A stretch of 64,000 nucleotides of DNA from Panagrolaimus kolymaensis (lineage: Eukaryota; Nematoda; Chromadorea; Rhabditida; Panagrolaimidae): contig JAJQJQ010000022.1 in the NCBI GenBank assembly GCA_028622995.1, forward strand, positions 2,046,001 through 2,110,000, written 5' to 3'. Numbering within the stretch: the first letter of the stretch is position 1; every line of letters starts with the position of its first letter. The translations under genes and the position numbers were made by a program. The notes below the pieces were generated by a model, which was given only the letters and a program-made list of their open reading frames with translations, was not told the origin of the DNA and searched no databases. Positions 59,785 through 64,000 of this stretch are shown piece after piece.

Positions 59785-60580
59785 ATGGTTGCTGATTTGG
59801 TAAGATTCTTTCTTTATGTACTTCTTCCTAATTATTGAATTGCCTTTAGGATATGTCTTCGCTTTACAGCATCAAAGGTATCGTCATCACTGATCAAGAT
59901 GGTGGACGCATTTTAGCTAAGGTTTGATTGGCTTTTTTCTCTATTACCTTTGCATTAATCTTATGTTTATTTTTAGTATTTTGATAAAGAAACTTTTCCA
60001 ACTGAAAAAGAACAACTTGCATTTGAAAAGAGCTTATTCTCAAAAACTCATAAAGCAAATTGTAAGTTAACTTCTGCTTCTCCTTCGTTTACACTTTTTG
60101 ATTTTTTAGCTGAAATTATTCTTCTTGATGGTCTTATTTGCGTTTATCGCTCGAATGTTGATCTCTTCTTTTATGTTATTGGAAATTCAAATGAAAATGA
60201 ACTTATTCTTGTAAGCGTTCTCAACTGTCTGTATGAATCAGTTTCAACCGTTCTTCGCAAAAATGTCGAAAAGAAAGCTCTCTTTGATAATTTGGATATT
60301 ATTTTACTTATTATGGATGAACTTTGTGATGATGGGTGAGACATTTTTGATTATCTGTGAATGGTCAACTAATGCAAGCTATTATTTTAGAGTTATCCTT
60401 GATACTGATCCAACTTCTGTTGTTGCTCGTTGTGCTTTACGTGGCGAAGAAATAAACATTGGTGATCAATCACTTTCTCAAGTAAGCTTTTCTCATCTCT
60501 TTAAGCTTACTTACATATCTGTCTTTTTTTAGTTGGCTTCCAAAATGCGTGAACAAATCCAATGGTCTTTAATGAAGTAA
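59785..60580 (+). CDS. copz-1: Coatomer subunit zeta (COPI)
   Basis: Six exons give 178 residues, the normal size: 59785-59799, 59850-59921, 59977-60061, 60110-60335, 60391-60481 and 60533-60580. The start [18 protein letters not shown] leads into the longin-like fold: [70 protein letters not shown] and [14 protein letters not shown]. These match zeta-COP, the small adaptor subunit of the COPI coat for Golgi-to-ER and intra-Golgi transport. The first exon is only 15 nt. ORC2 follows after an operon-like gap. Confidence 0.95.
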
Positions 60581-60688
60581 ACATATACCGTCTATGGTTG
60601 CTTGATGACAACGTTTTTTATTTATTGTAAACAAAAACTTACTATTTATTATTATTGAAAGAAGATTTAATTGGTTTTAAAAATTGAA

Positions 60689-60798
60689 AATAAAAATGTT
60701 AAAGTGTTTCTGTTTGCTATTTTTCTTTACAATTGTTTGTAACAATAAAATTACTTTTGAACATTCTTCTTTTGCTTTACTTTATCGCTTGTTATTAG
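60689..60798 (+). promoter_or_regulatory. Operon-type junction between coatomer zeta and ORC2
   Basis: AATAAA at 60689-60694 (and another at 60744-60749) is followed by an acceptor GTTATTAG ending at 60798, directly touching the ORC2 ATG. A spacing of about 105 nt and a near-zero leader are typical of SL2-type trans-splicing of a downstream operon gene. Confidence 0.55.
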
Positions 60799-62458
60799 AT
60801 GCCACCAAAATTGCATTATCCTGTTTCCGCAGCTTCAAGGATTCGTAATGAACCGATTACAACAACACAGAAATCGCCAAATCGACGTGGAGCATCTAAA
60901 AGTCCTGTTCGTAATCCACAATCTCCAAATCGTGCCAGGTTTACTACCTTCAGAGAGCCACAATCAATGGAATTAGACGATGAACATCCGAGTCCGCCAA
61001 AAATTAGAAGAAATGATGATATTGCTAACAGCGGAAATACCAGAAGTGTCCGACCGGTTTGTTTAATTTGAATATTTAACCAAATAAAGCCATTGATTCT
61101 TTTTAGGGTACTCGACGCATACTTCCACCCCAGCCTGATGATAATGCAAAAGATGTTGTTATGGCTGAAGTTGGCCGACAAATGAATACTCCAGATTTAG
61201 CAGCTCTTGTAAATTGTATGATTGTTACACAACTTGGTGGAAGACGAAAGAGAAAGCAATCAAAGTATGTTTTTTATCAAATGCTTTTAATGATTTTATT
61301 ATTATAGGAAAGCTGTCGAACCTGAGTCCGATGATGACAACGAAGATGAAAATGAAGAACTTCCTTTCGCACATCAGCCTAAAAGACGTATAGGCGATTT
61401 TGATCTCAGGTGTTTTAGCGAAGTTATGGATGTAATATGCTTTTTTTCGTTTTGTCAGTTACACTGTGATTTATTTTAGATAATCGACAAAGAAAAAACC
61501 AAAGATATGGGCTCAAAAAGAGATTATTTTTCTGAATGGCGAAGTCTTTTCCTTTATGGTGATTTTAATGTTTTGGTTTGTGTTCTTCCGATTTGTTACC
61601 GCTTTTCATCATGACGTTTTCAGCTGACAGGACAAGGTTCTAAACTCAAGCTTATAAATGCTTTCATTGAATTTATTGGAAATGAAGTTGAAACTTTTGT
61701 TGTTAATGGGTTCAGTCCTACAGTAACCGTGCGATCAATATTACAATCATTGGAACAAAATCTTAAAATCAAAACAAATCTTCGTAATCTTTCAATTCAT
61801 GAATATGCTAAACGACTTGGAAGTGAAATTGCAAAAAGAAATTGTGATATTGTGTTGGCAATTAATTCTCTAGATGGTCCTAACTTACGGTATATCTTTC
61901 ATTTGAAACTCATCATTTTTCATTGTTGTTTTTAGTGATCAAGCTCAGCAACTTATTCTTGCTCATTTCCTTGAAGCTTCAAGTGGTCATCTTCACCTTA
62001 TTGCAAGTGTCGATCACATCAATTCTTCTCTCATCTTTAATACAGAAACGAGTGATATTTTTGGCTGGATCAATTATCCAATTAACATGATGACTTCATA
62101 CAAACAAGAAATTATCGAATCTCAAGCATCACTTTTGGATAAGAAATCTGCAGCTGATAGTCATACCGAAGATTCTCTTGAAGTTTTATGGATTTCTCTT
62201 CAAAATTCATCTCAACGTATCTTGGTTCTTCTTACAACTCTCTGTGTGGAATCTCCAAACAAAAGTATTCAAATGAATGTTCTCTTCGATAAAGCACGAA
62301 CCAAATTGATTGTTACAAATCGTAAAACTCTTGAACAATATCTTGTTGAATATCGTGATCATAGCATTATTTCAATCAATCAAGATGTCATTAAACTTAT
62401 CGCTGATGAAAATTTACTCCTTCGCTTTTTTGAAAATAAGAATATTGATCTCGATTAA
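60799..62458 (+). CDS. orc-2: Origin recognition complex subunit 2
   Basis: Six exons give 474 residues: 60799-61056, 61107-61264, 61308-61431, 61480-61575, 61624-61889 and 61936-62458. A basic, Ser/Pro-rich tail with several SP sites ([20 protein letters not shown]) covers the first ~90 residues and suits CDK regulation. The ORC2 core follows: [23 protein letters not shown] with a Walker-A-like GQGSK (215-219), then [37 protein letters not shown] and the winged-helix C-terminus ([20 protein letters not shown]). The protein acts in the nucleus in origin licensing. The usual ORC2 YGxGSK is LTGQGSK here. AATAAA is at 62552-62557. Confidence 0.95.
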
Positions 62459-62848
62459 ATGTATGTATTGAATTTACTGATTGTATTTTATTTTTGACAA
62501 TGATACTCCAATATTTTACGTGTGTTTTTCTCTTGATTTGTTTGATTTTATAATAAAAGTTTTGTTTTGTATTACTATAATTGATTAGCTTTTTTTGAGA
62601 ATCAAGTAACATATGCGAAGCAATTAGCGGTTGACGAATACACTTACTCGGAATTAATGTTATTTATGTAAACCCTAATGATATTATTCTTTGCACAAAA
62701 TTCAAATTTTGAGCCCATCTTTTTATTATTATTACATATTTTACAAGCAAGCATTTATAAAAAACAAACGAATATACAAAAAATATTAAAGCGATTCCAT
62801 CAAAACACTTTTTTAAAATTTATGTTTAAAATAATAGGAAAAAACGAT
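62459..62848. other. Intergenic between convergent genes, 390 bp
   Basis: It holds the ORC2 polyadenylation signal (62552-62557, plus) and a minus-strand AATAAA at 62727-62722 for the LEA-like gene. Nothing else is seen. Confidence 0.5.
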
Positions 62849-63115
62849 TTAATGAGCATGTTGTTGGATTCGAGCTCCCATTTCTTGAGTTTTAGCTCCA
62901 GCTCGATCGGCGCATTCTTCAGCATAATTTTTGGCTTGTTCCTTTTTGATGCCAATCTTTTCTCCTGCTGCATTAGCCATATCTTGAGCCTTTTCCTTTG
63001 TGGATTCAGCGGTATCAACAATTTTTTCACGAGCATCGTGAGCCATTTCCTGGGTTTTTTCTGCAACGTTGTTGATCTTATCTTTTGCTGCTTCAGTGTA
63101 GCTTCGATCAGCCAT
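62849..63115 (-). CDS. Small LEA-like (group 3) hydrophilic protein
   Basis: A single exon encodes 88 residues, starting MADRSYTEAAKDKINNVAEK. The sequence is Ala/Lys/Glu/Asp-rich with imperfect 11-residue repeats (TAESTKEKAQD, AGEKIGIKKEQ, AGAKTQEMGAR), as in group 3 LEA proteins. It has no signal peptide or hydrophobic core and is expected to be disordered until dried or bound to membrane. LEA proteins protect proteins and membranes during water loss in nematodes. Its size is small for the family, so a relative with another stress role is possible. A TATAAAT string lies on the minus strand near 63285, about 165 nt upstream. The overlapping plus-strand frame is its shadow. Confidence 0.85.
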   Translation of the reverse strand: MADRSYTEAAKDKINNVAEKTQEMAHDAREKIVDTAESTKEKAQDMANAAGEKIGIKKEQAKNYAEECADRAGAKTQEMGARIQQHAH

Positions 63116-64000
63116 TTTTTAAATGAATTTAAGAGAGTTAAAGTAAACGTAAAATGTGTCTGTAAAAAATTAAATGGGATTAATACTGGAAGAGTTCTAA
63201 AACCAAAAGTTCAAAAATAGCCCGATTTCAAAAAGTCCGCCAAACATTTAATGGTTTTTCCATGCCTAAACCGAAGCTTATTTATACTGAATTTTTCCAA
63301 GTTGTTGTTTACGGCATATATTTTGGACGGAGTTTTTTTTGCCATCCTTTTTTTGGAACTCATTTTTTTGGATGAATAGAATTCAACTCATGGATCTTTG
63401 ATTTCTTAAGCTTCGATGGCGAAGACGGAGAAGTAAACAATAACAACAACTGCCAAAAAAAGGATAGTTCCTTGTAAATTAAGCTTTTGCTTAAAATGCT
63501 TTTTAGTTTCATGGACTAAAACGTTTAATTAAGAAGTTGAAAAATGTTAAAAACAAATTTACTAACATAAGATTTAGGCATTTTACATTGAAAATAGTCT
63601 TAATAAGGTAACAAACTCATTCGAGATGCATCGCTTTTGTTATTTTTTTGCGGTCTTTTCTCCATTTACTTTTATGCTTTGATATTAATTGAGTTCGCTC
63701 AAAGTTTGATTTTCTCAATGTTATTTATATATTTTGGTGTAATATTTGCAGAAATCGTATCATTAGATTTACTGTTTGATGTTGTTTTTTTAAACATCGA
63801 TTGAAATCGAACTGTTTTTTTATAAAAGAAAATAAGTAAAATAAACAAGGCTATTTGTTTTGTTAAATACGCGCTACTATTTTCTAATTTTCATTAATGT
63901 TTTTGCGAACCAAGTGTCTCTATTGAAAATGGTTTTTTGTCTGCTCTTTGATTATTTGATTTGTTATTTTAGAAAAAAGTTTAAATAACAAACAAAAAAT
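63116..64000. other. Intergenic to window end, 885 bp
   Basis: This is the upstream region of the LEA-like gene. Apart from the TATA-like string near 63285 nothing is recognised, and no coding sequence is supported at the right edge. Confidence 0.45.

Noticed and set aside
62678..63220. 180-residue plus-strand frame over the LEA-like gene
   Set aside because: Its Phe/Ser-rich sequence is the complement of Ala/Lys/Glu codons; the minus-strand frame has a clear start, repeats and stop.

Overview
The window looks like AT-rich nuclear DNA from a nematode. Nearly all genes are multi-exon, with short introns of about 45-60 nt, GTAAGT-type donors and TTTTTAG or TTTTCAG acceptors. The recognisable products include nematode-typical families: a TTBK-like kinase, a sperm-type tyrosine phosphatase, CAL-1, DIF-1 and a neuromedin-U-type receptor. 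Two tight gene pairs show the polyadenylation-signal-to-acceptor spacing of trans-spliced nematode operons. There are no prokaryotic, viral or CRISPR features. The species cannot be named from this sequence alone; a clade IV-like free-living or parasitic nematode is only a guess. All exon models were built by hand from splice consensus, reading-frame arithmetic and protein family knowledge.

Layout, 0-15 kb. From left: the 5' part of a Q/P/RGG-rich gene (minus strand, runs off the left edge); a secreted Cys-rich protein with a furin-like site (minus); aminoacylase-1 (minus); then three plus-strand genes, namely a TTBK-like pseudokinase, a highly charged repeat protein and an active-looking tyrosine phosphatase; then a neuromedin-U-type GPCR (minus).

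Layout, 15-38 kb. A 3.4 kb gene-free stretch precedes a plus-strand run: an EFCAB7 homologue, a protein with two NET domains and no bromodomain, an oxysterol-binding protein and an SFT2 vesicle protein. A calmodulin-like CAL-1 gene (minus) follows; its 39-nt last exon lies 1.9 kb beyond the rest. After 5 kb of A/T-run-rich DNA comes a single-pass membrane protein with a CCC-x4-C ectodomain motif (minus).

Layout, 38-64 kb. Another 5.3 kb of non-coding DNA carries a 27-bp minisatellite and an isolated GC-rich perfect hairpin. A large diacylglycerol kinase of the zeta/iota type (plus) follows, with a possible second, upstream first-exon set. Then come a minus-strand pair (a 50-residue TOM5-like membrane protein followed by a DIF-1-type mitochondrial carrier), glutamine synthetase (plus), a coiled-coil protein (plus), the coatomer zeta / ORC2 pair (plus) and an LEA-like protein (minus).

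The genes are a normal chromosomal mixture and not one pathway. Two local groupings may be meaningful: the kinase / charged repeat protein / phosphatase trio, which resembles nematode sperm-gene neighbourhoods, and the mitochondrial carrier with a TOM5-like subunit. I did not find a clearly new biological system. The strongest oddities are the twin-NET protein, the EFCAB7 homologue, the candidate operons, the DGK first-exon arrangement, the Cys-only tail protein and a one-base frame conflict in glutamine synthetase.
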